The notes: generated from the sequence alone by a model not told the origin. 40,378 nucleotides of DNA from Candidatus Cloacimonadota bacterium (GCA_003564135.1 PWNZ01000148.1:1-40378), one strand, 5' to 3'. Shown: positions 9,843-18,341, counted from the first letter of the stretch. Made by a program: numbers and translations.

Positions 9843-11252
9843 TTAAGCCTTAATATCGAACCTGACCTTGTATAATCTCCTCCCCTTAACTATATATAAA
9901 GCCTTATCAATATAATCAAACTCGCTGATAAAGTCGATCTTTGAGTCTGCGTGATAATAAAACAACGTATCGCCGTTGAGGATGTTTAGCAGGATTAAAC
10001 TTTTTTCATCCGGGAATAAAACTATACTGTTGTTTAATCTTCTGTCCATTTCTAGTGAAATTTGAACCGGTTTATAGGGTGCATGCTGATATAATGATGC
10101 CTGTTCCCCACCGCTTCTTTTCCACACTGTATCTCCGGTATCTCTTTTAAGACAGTAACTGGTATTCTCTACGGTGGTTATAATCATAAGATTGGCATCC
10201 AGTATTTCAATTGTCGTTACCACAGCGGGGAACTCCTGGCTCCAAGTGTTTTTGTTGTCGCGTTTGTCGTATGCATACACTTTATTATCAGAAGCTAAAT
10301 ATATCTGCCTGAGGTCGTAGCTAGGGGGCAGGGTTACATCAAAGGGTATAACACTCTCCCACTCAATAAACAGCTCTATGTTTCTCTGCGGAACGAGCAG
10401 AATCCCATAATCAAGGGGTAGAAGCTCCTGCAATTTTAAGACATCAATATTTCGGACTTCAAGCTGAAACTGCTCTCTAATAATATGAAGTCTATCTTCC
10501 ACCGTATTATCGCCTTGAAAGATATAATAACCTGAAAAAAAGAGCATCAGCAACAAAAAGAAGATAGTTATACGGAAACGCTTAGCCCTAAACCATTTTT
10601 TCTTCTTAGCAATCGTACTTGAGCTAAAATTTAGGATACAATAGGAAGAAGGGTTACTTTTGAACTGATCGGAGAAAAAAGAGTGTGAATTGTATATGTT
10701 TAAGTTATCATAGCTATTATTTTCTATAGCATTCCAGGAAAAGCCGATAAACTGTTGTTTATCCTGTACCTCTACTAAAACAGGTTTGACATAAATATCG
10801 TGAGCTATACTACCCAATAGTCCTAACTGTTCTTGTGTTTTAACGCGGTAGTTAGACCAATCACCAGCTAACTCTTCTTTTTCGCTTTCTGTGATAAGTC
10901 CGCATAAAAACCGTCCCATTGTGACATAATAAACACTCCGCCCTTCAATGATTGCTAGTAGTAAAGAGACTCCTTTCTCGATATTGTCTACTGTATCTCT
11001 GAAATGTGCGAACAATTCCCAGTTTAAGTCGTTGAAAAAAGCTTCTAAATGGTCGGGAAGAACTTCCCAGTCTATGTTCTGTAAGTCGAGATTAATGAAC
11101 TTCTCCAAAATGATAGAATTAATTCTATCATAGAAAGGATTTTCATTTTTATAGTAGGTCAAAAGTACAATAGAGCGATTCTGCTGCTGAAAATAATCCG
11201 AAAAAGTGAGATTGTTAGCGAAGTTAGGTGAGAGGATCAGTTTGGCAGGCAT
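9843..11252 (-). CDS. Unrecognised one-TM protein: PP2C-like N-terminal region plus PQQ/propeller-like C-terminal region
   Basis: This encodes 469 residues. A basic stretch (KKKKWFRAKRFR, about 216-227) precedes one membrane helix (about 228-246), so residues 1-226 are probably cytoplasmic and 247-469 periplasmic. The N-terminal part contains GVSLLLAIIEGRSVYYV (94-110) followed by a TMGRFLCGLI strand, and later KPVLVEVQDKQQFIGFSW (156-173). These resemble the order of core strands in PP2C phosphatases, but the metal-binding Asp residues are missing. The periplasmic part has short repeats (KVYAYDKRDNKNTWSQEF; TSYCLKRDTGDTVWKR) like PQQ-type beta-propeller blades. No enzyme function can be assigned; a sensor or scaffold role is only an inference. 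It lies 21 bases after the radical SAM gene. The Shine-Dalgarno sequence is weak. Confidence 0.75.
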   Translation of the reverse strand: MPAKLILSPNFANNLTFSDYFQQQNRSIVLLTYYKNENPFYDRINSIILEKFINLDLQNIDWEVLPDHLEAFFNDLNWELFAHFRDTVDNIEKGVSLLLAIIEGRSVYYVTMGRFLCGLITESEKEELAGDWSNYRVKTQEQLGLLGSIAHDIYVKPVLVEVQDKQQFIGFSWNAIENNSYDNLNIYNSHSFFSDQFKSNPSSYCILNFSSSTIAKKKKWFRAKRFRITIFFLLLMLFFSGYYIFQGDNTVEDRLHIIREQFQLEVRNIDVLKLQELLPLDYGILLVPQRNIELFIEWESVIPFDVTLPPSYDLRQIYLASDNKVYAYDKRDNKNTWSQEFPAVVTTIEILDANLMIITTVENTSYCLKRDTGDTVWKRSGGEQASLYQHAPYKPVQISLEMDRRLNNSIVLFPDEKSLILLNILNGDTLFYYHADSKIDFISEFDYIDKALYIVKGRRLYKVRFDIKA

Positions 11253-11273
11253 CTTAGGGATATCTTGGGTGTT

Positions 11274-12356
11274 TTATCTATACCATTTTATGTATGAGCG
11301 GTAGAAAACTTTTAATAATATCGGAATACTGAGCAGCATATTGGTGTATGAAGCATTAGCTAAAGGACAGAAACACCGGTTTTTTCTGATAGCTTTACGG
11401 TGTTTTTTCGCAGTTTGAGAGAACCATATTTCTCTGAAGCTATACCTTCCTCTCTCAACACGGCCTATATTTTGAGCTTTTACACAGCAAAACCAAACGG
11501 TTCCGTCTGTAGCTATTTGACATGAAGCAATACCGGCATAGCAAGGGATTATCATTTTTTTATATTTAAGTATCTTCTTAACTAAATCATAGTACTCAAC
11601 CCTAAAAGCCTGGGTTATGCGTTGCAAACCCTTGAATTTACTGTTTTTTATTTCATGCAGCAGGAAGTCAATAGCCGCTCGATATTTAATAGCTTCCGGA
11701 GTAATTCCCTGATCGAAATTATTCATTTCTTTTCTCTCTTCGGCAATTTCAGATACATAACTATCCGGGTTGAGCTGAATCAAAGTTTGAGCTATTCGGG
11801 CAAAAGATTCAACATTAAATGTAGATATGACTGAGTGGATACCAACAGTGAGGTTAGGATATTTTAACCTTTTCAAGACATTATAAGTATCGATTGCTTT
11901 TTGATAGTTACCTTTGACATTTCGTATATAGTCATGCTGCTTTTCTATCCCGTCAATTGATAAGTTTATAGTAATACTGGTATCGGATAGGTTCTCACAA
12001 ATAGTTTCAACCATTGTTATTATTCGAGCTGTTAGGATACCGTTCGTGGGTATATTTATAATGGAGGGACGACAATAGGTTCTTAATAGCTGTAAAATTT
12101 CGGGAAGGTCCTTTCTTAAGAAAGGTTCACCGCCACTAATAGTCACCCAGTAAGGTGATCTCCCTAAATCTCTGAAGAGGTATTCATAATCTTCTAAACT
12201 CATCTCGGGAGTTCTATTATTATGGATGTTACAGGTACGGCATTTCGAGTTGCATTTATCAGTCACACTGATGGTGTAGCTTATAGGTAGGATCTTAGGT
12301 AATCTAAATTTACCAAACATCCTAAGTAAGACTAGTTTAAATAAGATAGTAATCAT
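11274..12356 (-). CDS. Radical SAM/SPASM-type protein
   Basis: This encodes 360 residues. The radical SAM cluster motif CNSKCRTC gives C35, C39 and C42. The GGEPFLR motif for SAM binding follows at about 75-81, and there is a partial barrel with NIPTNGIL. The C-terminal part has CYAGIASC, a WFCCV strand and RCFCPLA, the cysteine pattern of a SPASM or twitch auxiliary iron-sulfur region. Such enzymes start radical chemistry on peptides or small molecules from SAM; the substrate cannot be told here. There is no precursor-peptide gene beside it. Its neighbour upstream in the operon is a family 2 glycosyltransferase, so surface-glycan modification is possible but unproven. Confidence 0.85.
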   Translation of the reverse strand: MITILFKLVLLRMFGKFRLPKILPISYTISVTDKCNSKCRTCNIHNNRTPEMSLEDYEYLFRDLGRSPYWVTISGGEPFLRKDLPEILQLLRTYCRPSIINIPTNGILTARIITMVETICENLSDTSITINLSIDGIEKQHDYIRNVKGNYQKAIDTYNVLKRLKYPNLTVGIHSVISTFNVESFARIAQTLIQLNPDSYVSEIAEERKEMNNFDQGITPEAIKYRAAIDFLLHEIKNSKFKGLQRITQAFRVEYYDLVKKILKYKKMIIPCYAGIASCQIATDGTVWFCCVKAQNIGRVERGRYSFREIWFSQTAKKHRKAIRKNRCFCPLANASYTNMLLSIPILLKVFYRSYIKWYR

Positions 12357-12419
12357 TAATTAATATTCTCTATTATCTTTTTTTTGGTTAACTATGCTTG
12401 ATGTCTGTTCTCATTATCA

Positions 12420-13355
12420 TTACAAGTTTTTTTCAACTACTTCAGTCCGCTTTTCGTCGACTCTCTTAGTGGATGATACCCTATCCCACTTATAAGGGTT
12501 TTTCTTTCTTATCTTTAAGTCAAACCAGCCTAAAACCCGAGCAATAATTTCTAACCCGACAGCAGTTATGAGGTAAAATATTTTATCGGGTGATTGAACA
12601 AGCTCTGTTTTTAACAGGGAAGATAGGTTTTTAAAGTTGTTGGTGCTAACGTTATAGCTATCCTTCTTCTTCAACCATAGATGGCCAGCTGCTATTCTGC
12701 GACGCTGTTTCAGAAAGTCTTTAATAGTTTCCGGTCCTTTATTGAAAACTATGGCATCAGAGACGTAGCGTAATTCGTATCCTTTTGAAGTAATAGCTGC
12801 TTCAATACTGGCTTCATCAACAGCACTTTCCGGTGGTATGCTTTCGAATATTTTACGGAAGGCTACCATCTCTCCTAATTTTGGGCTTTTAAGAGCAATT
12901 CGGTGATGTAATCTCCATTGCAAATTGACTAGATATCCGTTAAAATTATTAGTCTTGTTAACCGGAACAGGGTGGCAACCGGTCATACCAACCTTTTGCT
13001 CAAAAAATGGTGTCACCATGTTCTCTATTGTTTTTTCGGCCGGAATAATATCACCACTAGCAATAACTACAATATGTTCACTTGCATGCTCTAAGAAAGT
13101 ATTAATGGCGCTTGATTTCCCTTTTCGTTCGGGTTCGGTTATTAACCGAATACGTTTATCTTTTTTCTCGAAAGACCTAACCAGATCATCAGAGCCATCA
13201 GACGAGGCACTGGACACAACCATTATTTCAGATATAGCGACTTTATTGAGATTCTGACATCTGAGAGAATCTAATAGAATAGCGATATTTTCTGCTTCAT
13301 TATGGATAAGAATTCCAATGGAGCATGTCAGCTTGCTATTTTTACCTAATATCAT
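12420..13355 (-). CDS. Family 2 glycosyltransferase
   Basis: This encodes 311 residues. It opens with the GT-A fold start IGILIHNEAENIAILLDSLR, then EIMVVSSASSDGSDD, the usual donor-nucleotide strand. IVVIASGDIIP (about 94-104) sits where the DxD metal motif falls in this family, and VDEASIE is the likely acceptor/base region. A C-terminal RRRIAAGHLWL segment resembles the (Q/R)xxRW element of membrane-associated synthases. One hydrophobic stretch (FYLITAVGLEIIARVLGW) may attach it to the inner membrane. It begins five bases after the nusB stop codon, so it is translationally close to it. The sugar and acceptor are unknown; a polysaccharide or glycolipid is likely. Confidence 0.85.
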   Translation of the reverse strand: MILGKNSKLTCSIGILIHNEAENIAILLDSLRCQNLNKVAISEIMVVSSASSDGSDDLVRSFEKKDKRIRLITEPERKGKSSAINTFLEHASEHIVVIASGDIIPAEKTIENMVTPFFEQKVGMTGCHPVPVNKTNNFNGYLVNLQWRLHHRIALKSPKLGEMVAFRKIFESIPPESAVDEASIEAAITSKGYELRYVSDAIVFNKGPETIKDFLKQRRRIAAGHLWLKKKDSYNVSTNNFKNLSSLLKTELVQSPDKIFYLITAVGLEIIARVLGWFDLKIRKKNPYKWDRVSSTKRVDEKRTEVVEKNL

Positions 13356-13360
13356 AATAT

Positions 13361-13819
13361 TTATTTACCTTGTTTTATGTGATTTTTAACTATTTTATCT
13401 AAAACTCCGTTAATAAACTTACCTGCGTGTTCACTGCTATATTTTTTTGATATTTCAACTGCTTCATTAATAACTATAGCAGGCGGCATGGCTTTATGTA
13501 GTAGTTCACTCAAAGATATCCTCAAAATATTTCGGTCTAAAGTGGGTACTTCAGAGATCGAGTTGCTTTCTGAGAGGTGTTTTGTTATCAGGGTGTCTAT
13601 GTCTTCTTTATTATTGATGTATGAGCCAACAATCTCGTGAGCATAGCCTAGATCATTCAATTCAACAGTATAAGAATTAACATGACTTATAGCTTGAAAA
13701 TATTCTTCTAGCAAAACTTCTGTCTTGTAAAGGTCGTCCTCACTAGGATTAAGATCCTGCGAATACAGGTATTGAATAGCTATTTCTCGATTTATCCGTC
13801 GAATTTCTTTCAAGTTCAT
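13361..13819 (-). CDS. nusB: Transcription antitermination factor NusB
   Basis: This encodes 152 residues, the family's normal length, all-helical. The N-terminal RREIAIQYLYSQDLNPS is the typical NusB opening, and LDRNILRISLSELLH with PPAIVINEAVEISKKYSSEHAGKFINGVLDKI is the strongly conserved C-terminal half. It binds boxA RNA with NusE (S10) during rRNA antitermination. It follows ribH by 107 bases, the common ribH-nusB order in bacteria. Confidence 0.95.
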   Translation of the reverse strand: MNLKEIRRINREIAIQYLYSQDLNPSEDDLYKTEVLLEEYFQAISHVNSYTVELNDLGYAHEIVGSYINNKEDIDTLITKHLSESNSISEVPTLDRNILRISLSELLHKAMPPAIVINEAVEISKKYSSEHAGKFINGVLDKIVKNHIKQGK

Positions 13820-13926
13820 TAATTAGCCTTATTGGTGGTATTTTGTTTCTTCTTGTCAGCACTACTAGTTTATAGTGCATGTTCACTGTTTTTTATGGAC
13901 ATTATCACTTTTTAAAAGTTTGCTCG

Positions 13927-14397
13927 CTACTTTGAAAGCTCGGTGCTTAAATTAACCATCTCTATTGCAGATAGAGCCGCACTCCAGCCTTTATTACCGG
14001 ATTTTGTTCCTGCTCTTTCAATAGCTTGTTCAATCGAATCTGCAGTTATGATACCATAGGTAACTACCGGATCGCATTCCATCGATACTTGAGCAATACC
14101 TTTGGTTACCTCGGCACAGATATAGTCAAAATGAGGTGTTGCACCCCTGATAACTGTTCCCAAGCATATTATGGCGTCATATTTATTTTGTTTAGCAATT
14201 CTTTTTGCTATCTGCGGTATCTCAAAAGCTCCGGGCACCCAGATAATATCTATTTCATCTTCTTGGACTCCGTGACGCCTCAGACAATCTATACAACCAC
14301 TTAGCAATCTATTGCCTATAAATTCATTGAACCTACTGATTATTATGCCGTATTTAGCTCCTTGAGATACAAGTTCCCCTTCGTAGATTCTTTTCAT
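13927..14397 (-). CDS. ribH: 6,7-dimethyl-8-ribityllumazine synthase
   Basis: The chosen start is the ATG at 14397-14395 ([10 protein letters not shown]), six bases after AAGGAG. A TTG two codons earlier abuts the ribosome site and is less likely. The protein has 156 residues. Visible are SRFNEFI (substrate pocket), [24 protein letters not shown] with the catalytic His at about 89, and [13 protein letters not shown] near the end. It condenses 5-amino-6-ribitylamino-uracil with dihydroxybutanone phosphate in riboflavin synthesis and normally assembles into pentamers or 60-mers. nusB lies downstream on the same strand. Confidence 0.96.
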   Translation of the reverse strand: MKRIYEGELVSQGAKYGIIISRFNEFIGNRLLSGCIDCLRRHGVQEDEIDIIWVPGAFEIPQIAKRIAKQNKYDAIICLGTVIRGATPHFDYICAEVTKGIAQVSMECDPVVTYGIITADSIEQAIERAGTKSGNKGWSAALSAIEMVNLSTELSK

Positions 14398-14432
14398 TAT
14401 CAACTCCTTATGTCATTATTATTTTCTGCCTG

Positions 14433-14462
14433 TATAGAAAATAAAACCGACGAATCTATCAA
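14433..14462 (-). promoter_or_regulatory. Candidate promoter of ribH-nusB
   Basis: On the minus strand TTGATA (14462-14457) and TCTATA (14438-14433) are 18 bases apart, about 35 bases upstream of the ribH ATG. The elements are moderate matches to the sigma-70 consensus. No FMN riboswitch is visible in the short leader. Confidence 0.35.
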
Positions 14463-14797
14463 GGTTTTTTTTTGCTTTCAACGACTTGTGGAATGTCAAA
14501 GCCAGTTAATGAGCAGCCTAGAAGCAGCCGAAAAATCTCAATTAGCGTTCTACTATCGGTCGCCTGAACTGACTAATTAATTAACTGAGATAGCGAATGT
14601 GTATTTTTCTCTTGACATTTAAGCAGCCTTTTTATTATGAAAACGATATCTTAAGAGAGTATAGAGATTTTAACGACATTTTATTGAATACTGTTGCGGA
14701 TTATAGGAGATTTCTTTAAGTCCAATGTCGACTACGCTTTTTAAATGACGTAAAATCTGAGCAGATCTAAAGATAAAAAAAACTAAGGAGTTCAGAA
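14463..14797. other. Intergenic region between divergent ribH and the RRM gene
   Basis: I see no convincing gene here; a 72-codon plus-strand frame at 14362-14580 has no ribosome site and partly overlaps ribH antisense. The region holds the RRM gene promoter (14612-14638) and its long untranslated leader to 14797. Confidence 0.6.
14612..14638 (+). promoter_or_regulatory. Candidate promoter of the RRM gene
   Basis: A perfect TTGACA (14612-14617) is followed 15 bases later by TATTAT (14633-14638); TTATGA at a 17-base spacing (14635-14640) is the alternative -10. Transcription from here would make a leader of about 150 bases before the ATG at 14798, unusually long for a 114-residue protein and reminiscent of leaders of cold-induced RNA-binding genes. 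Confidence 0.5.
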
Positions 14798-15142
14798 ATG
14801 AATATTTACGTTGGAAATATACCACGTGAGACTAAAGAAGAGGACTTGAGAAATGCTTTCGGAGAGTTCGGTGATGTTGAATCTGTAACGATTATCAAAG
14901 ACAAGTTTACAGGAGAATCGAGACAGTTCGGTTTTATCGTTATGCCTAATCAAGGTGAAGCAGAAAATGCCATTAACGATTTAAATGAAAAAGATTTTCA
15001 GGGGAATAACCTGAAAGTTAACGAAGCAAGACCAAAAAGAGATTTCTCGGATAGACCACGCGGCGGCGGCGGCGGCGGTAACAGATCGTTCGGTGGTGGA
15101 AATCGAGGTGGTGGTTTCGGCGGCGGCGGAAGAAGACGCTAA
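14798..15142 (+). CDS. RRM-type RNA-binding protein with glycine-rich tail
   Basis: This encodes 114 residues. RNP-2 is IYVGNI (3-8) and RNP-1 is RQFGFIVM (42-49); together with TIIKDKFTGES they define one RNA recognition motif (residues 2-78). Residues 83-114 are Arg/Gly-rich (RGGGGGGNRSF and FGGGGRRR), a flexible RGG-like tail. These small proteins bind single-stranded RNA and in cyanobacteria and other bacteria act in cold response or RNA localisation; the role here is inferred. AAGGAG lies seven bases before the ATG. It is monocistronic, with a strong promoter candidate and a strong terminator. Confidence 0.94.
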   Translation: MNIYVGNIPRETKEEDLRNAFGEFGDVESVTIIKDKFTGESRQFGFIVMPNQGEAENAINDLNEKDFQGNNLKVNEARPKRDFSDRPRGGGGGGNRSFGGGNRGGGFGGGGRRR

Positions 15143-15168
15143 AACTGCGGAAACCAAATAAAATCCTT

Positions 15169-15195
15169 AGGGCGACGTATGTCGCCCTTTTTTTT
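15169..15195 (+). terminator. Rho-independent terminator of the RRM gene
   Basis: AGGGCGAC (15169-15176) pairs perfectly with GTCGCCCT (15181-15188) around a four-base GTAT loop and is followed by a run of eight T. It lies 26 bases after the stop codon. Confidence 0.93.
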
Positions 15196-15201
15196 ATCTT
15201 T

Positions 15202-15507
15202 CTATCTTCTTAAACCTTTCACGATCAGCAATATTAAATAAGCTAATAACGAGAACTCCTGCAAATCGAGTAGGAGGTTGCGTCCATTAAATTTCCAGGC
15301 TTTTGCAGGGCCTATAGTTAGGCCTAATAAAATAAACAACACTGTAGGGATACGCATGTTGAATATGGTGAACCCTGTTATGGTAAACTGGAAGAACTCG
15401 ATGATATGTAGAACAATGAGATTGTTTGATGCTTTGAAAATATCTATTTTAACTTTACATTCAGTTGCTTCTACCAGATATGTAGAATCTTTTTGCAATA
15501 TTAACAA
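15202..15507 (-). CDS. Doubtful small membrane protein
   Basis: This is an open frame of 101 codons starting with TTG and with no good ribosome site. The product would have hydrophobic stretches (LIVLHIIEFFQFTITGFTIF, PTVLFILLGLTIG and FSLLAYLILLIVKGLRR), consistent with two or three membrane helices and a positive C-terminus. It converges on the RRM gene and ends seven bases from that gene's terminator. No family is recognised. It could be a chance frame in AT-rich DNA or the worn end of a longer membrane protein gene. Confidence 0.3.
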   Translation of the reverse strand: MLILQKDSTYLVEATECKVKIDIFKASNNLIVLHIIEFFQFTITGFTIFNMRIPTVLFILLGLTIGPAKAWKFNGRNLLLDLQEFSLLAYLILLIVKGLRR

Positions 15508-16113
15508 GTCTTCACGGAATCTTTATTCAAGAGGTCTACTCAAGATGGTGATATTTTTTTTGTTAGCCCAACTTGAGCAAAATTGCTCCAAAAGAGGTGG
15601 TTTAGTGGCGTAAATTATTATGGCACAGTAATCGCATTCTTAAATATTGCAAATATACATCAAAATATGAGTTTATTTTATTTTTATACACATGAGAACA
15701 TCGATTATTATTTCAGCCATTAAAGGTCATGGCCGCCACTTTAGGCAAACAAGTTACCCAAAATATGAAATGAATGGACCAATTATCCTTATGAAAATCA
15801 GGACTACTAAAACTATGTACAGCACAAAACTTCATTTGTAGTGCCTAAAAAATAATAGCACTACAGTCTTCCAATACTTTAAAACTTTATTTGCTCAAGT
15901 TGGATTAGCTAGGTGACACTATTATTAATGGACAGTTCCTCTCAACTTTTTTTAACTATAACCTCTCGATTTATAAGAGGATCATAATTAAAAGTGGATC
16001 CGGCTCAAGTCGAATCCACTTTATACTTAAATCAGCTAGTGGCGAAATATTGACAATCAGATATATTTAGCCTGTTGGGGCATCAATTAAATTATGCTGG
16101 TTATCGGTATAAT
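15508..16113. other. Long gap with inverted repeats, no supported gene
   Basis: About 600 bases without a convincing gene. CCAACTTGAGCAAA at 15568-15581 recurs exactly inverted at 15890-15903. The first copy also forms a local hairpin with the TTGCTCCAA just after it. A 9-base inverted repeat at 15991-16022 lies behind ctpA. The rest is AT-rich and has many stops in all frames. Confidence 0.6.
15991..16022 (-). terminator. Possible terminator behind ctpA
   Basis: AAAGTGGAT (15991-15999) and ATCCACTTT (16014-16022) pair perfectly around a 14-base loop, 92 bases beyond the ctpA stop codon. On the minus strand the stem is followed by TTTTAATTAT, a weak U-rich tail, so termination is plausible but not certain. 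Confidence 0.45.
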
Positions 16114-17724
16114 TTACAGTTCTTCCTCTCGTAGTTTTTCCGTGTGAGAAAACATTTCTTCCAGGCTAGCAAATCGATTGAATAATTCAAGCGCTTGCTG
16201 TAGCTGGGTGTCCATTTGCAAGGAAACTTTATATCCTTCTTGATCTCCGAATTTTCTGGATATGATATTACTGCGCAGAGAGGATTTTATCCAATCTTTT
16301 GATTCTTCAATATCTTCGTCGGTAATCTCAACATCGTTATCTAGAGCATATTTTACAAAGTCACTGAACATCTGTTCTGAAACTTCAAAGTCTTTATTAA
16401 TCTCGGTTTCATGCTCCACATAATAGTCTATAGAGAAAGGGAAAAATAGGTTTTTTCTTCGTAAATCTATCTGAAATGGTGTTAATGTTGACTGGTCAAT
16501 ATCTATGTCGGGAGTAATCCCTCCACCACCATATACAACTCTTCCTTTATTTGTATAATAGATTTCTTTTTTTCTTTCAGCTTCTATTTGCTCCATTTCT
16601 TCTTGGGAAATCTCTTCACCTTTCAAGATACGATCGTAATACTCCCTATCTATGCATCTACCGGAATGAATGTAGTATTTAGAAGTAGTGACTTTTACAC
16701 CATAACCTCCGGAGAGCGGAAACAACTGCTGCACCGAACCTTTACCAAAGCTAGTTTTACCAACGACCAAGCCCTTATCCCAATCCTGCATAGACCCTGC
16801 AAATATTTCTGAGGCACTGGCCGATGCTTCATTGATCATAACCACCACCGGGTATCCGGTTCTAAGAACATCGTTGGTGGTATAAAATTCCTGATTAGCT
16901 TGGGGAATCCGCCCTTTTGTAAAGACTACTTTTCTTCCTTTGCCAACGAATTCATTAACTGTGTCAATTGCTTCGTTCAGCAGACCTCCAGGGTTGAATC
17001 TTAAGTCTATCATTAATCCTCTTAACCCTTTTTCTTCCAGACTGTCTAAAGCTCGGGATAGTTCATTAGATGTGTTGGCGTTAAATTGTCTAATCCTAAT
17101 ATAGCCCACCCCATTATCAAATCTAAAGGAATAAGGAATAGACTTTATTTCTATCATCTCTCGAACAATATTGAACACGAGGTCATCATCTATTCCTGGG
17201 CGATCTATTGTGATGGAGACTTGAGTTCCCGGATCACCTCTCATTTTACGTATAGCTTCATCGGTACTCATTCCGACGATATTTATATCATCGACTTTAA
17301 TTATCTTATCGCCAGCTAGAATTCCCATCTGATAGGCAGGTGTTCCTTCAATAGGTGAAATAACAGTTATATAATCACCCTGTTTGTCTATGGAAATTCC
17401 TAAACCGCCAAACCTACCCTGTGTGCCGGTTCTGAATTCCTCAAAGTCTTCCGGTCTGAAAAGATGAGTATGAACATCAAGCTCACCTAACATTCCGTCA
17501 ATAGCTGCATCAATGACTTCGTCTACATCTATATCATAAATATATGTGCTTCTAACCCGGTTAAATACTTCGGTAAATAGTCTAAGCTTACTATATGAAT
17601 CTGTCTGTTGTCTGGGTTGTTGATTGGATTGTGCGAATGCAAAATTGATGACCGATATACCGGCCACAAACCATAAAAGCACTATTATTGACATTATCAG
17701 TTTGTTAGTCTTTGTAACCTTCAT
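16114..17724 (-). CDS. ctpA: Carboxy-terminal processing protease (S41 family, PDZ)
   Basis: This encodes 536 residues. A signal peptide or anchor spans residues 9-31 (ending AFAQ). A PDZ domain (about 105-190) contains GGLGISID and the peptide-binding loop. The protease core has NPGGLL, then SASASEIFAGSMQD (301-314) with the nucleophilic serine, and TSFGKGSVQQ with the base lysine K328. It cleaves periplasmic or exported proteins near their C-termini. The ATG overlaps the last base of the tmk stop (TAATG, 17726-17722), which indicates translational coupling with the full-length tmk frame. Confidence 0.95.
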   Translation of the reverse strand: MKVTKTNKLIMSIIVLLWFVAGISVINFAFAQSNQQPRQQTDSYSKLRLFTEVFNRVRSTYIYDIDVDEVIDAAIDGMLGELDVHTHLFRPEDFEEFRTGTQGRFGGLGISIDKQGDYITVISPIEGTPAYQMGILAGDKIIKVDDINIVGMSTDEAIRKMRGDPGTQVSITIDRPGIDDDLVFNIVREMIEIKSIPYSFRFDNGVGYIRIRQFNANTSNELSRALDSLEEKGLRGLMIDLRFNPGGLLNEAIDTVNEFVGKGRKVVFTKGRIPQANQEFYTTNDVLRTGYPVVVMINEASASASEIFAGSMQDWDKGLVVGKTSFGKGSVQQLFPLSGGYGVKVTTSKYYIHSGRCIDREYYDRILKGEEISQEEMEQIEAERKKEIYYTNKGRVVYGGGGITPDIDIDQSTLTPFQIDLRRKNLFFPFSIDYYVEHETEINKDFEVSEQMFSDFVKYALDNDVEITDEDIEESKDWIKSSLRSNIISRKFGDQEGYKVSLQMDTQLQQALELFNRFASLEEMFSHTEKLREEEL

Positions 17725-17879
17725 TATTTTCCTTCCTTCAAATTTTGTAGCACCCTTCTTACTATGTGCCTATGAATCTCGTCAATAGACAGAAGACCAT
17801 TTATTATATTGTAACGATCCGGCTCTGATTTTGCTACAGCTAAGAATTGATTTCTGACTCTTCTATGAAAGCATTCATC
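17724..17879 (-). pseudogene. tmk: C-terminal part of dTMP kinase, cut off by an in-frame stop
   Basis: Immediately after the TAA at 17882-17880 the same reading frame continues for 51 codons with clear kinase sequence: DECFHRRVRNQFLAVAKSEP, then DRYNIINGLLSIDEIHRHIV, and a stop at 17726-17724. VRNxFLxxAKxEPxRY and the final SIDEIHxxI are the standard C-terminal helices of thymidylate kinases. There is no frameshift. Reconstructed with one residue at the stop position the protein is 205 residues, the usual family length. Confidence 0.85.
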
Positions 17880-18341
17880 TTACATCTCAAGTCTATCTAA
17901 ACTTTTAGCTGCTATCCTCTTCATAGCTTCTACAACCGGAATATCAATAAGAAATGTCATGCTTGGTTTAATTCCAAAAGAGGCAAAATTTGTCAACTCT
18001 ATTAAACTTGTTAGGTCTAACTCTCTCCCTCCACCCTGGTAAGCTAAAGTTGAATCTGTATATCTATCACAGATCACTATTTTTTTTCTATCTAAGGCTG
18101 GTTTTAACCATTCTGCAGTATGCTGTGCCCGGGCTGCGAGATATAGCAACAACTCGGTTTCATTAACCATAGAGCTGTTATCTGGATCAAGCAGAATCTG
18201 TCTAATTTTTTCGGAGATAGGTGGTCCTCCGGGTTCACGTGTCAGCAGATATTGATAATTATTTTCTAATAAATGACTACCAAGCATCTTAGCTTGAGTG
18301 GTTTTCCCTGAACCTTCTATGCCTTCAAAAGTAATAAACAT
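17880..18341 (-). CDS. tmk: dTMP kinase, N-terminal three quarters (interrupted gene)
   Basis: The frame encodes 153 residues before an in-frame TAA, against about 205 for the family. The P-loop is GIEGSGKTTQ (7-16), the REPGG motif follows at about 36-40, CDRYTDSTLAYQGGGREL supplies the nucleotide and LID region, and the frame stops just after SLDRLEM. The enzyme phosphorylates dTMP to dTDP and is normally essential. The missing C-terminal helices are present in the same frame after the stop (17879-17724), and the downstream ctpA start overlaps the true end of the gene. Possible explanations are a base error, a recent nonsense mutation with another copy elsewhere, or stop readthrough. Confidence 0.88.
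   Translation of the reverse strand: MFITFEGIEGSGKTTQAKMLGSHLLENNYQYLLTREPGGPPISEKIRQILLDPDNSSMVNETELLLYLAARAQHTAEWLKPALDRKKIVICDRYTDSTLAYQGGGRELDLTSLIELTNFASFGIKPSMTFLIDIPVVEAMKRIAAKSLDRLEM

Noticed and set aside
14362..14580. 72-codon plus-strand frame beside ribH
   Set aside because: It starts antisense to ribH, has no ribosome site, and its product has no recognisable feature.
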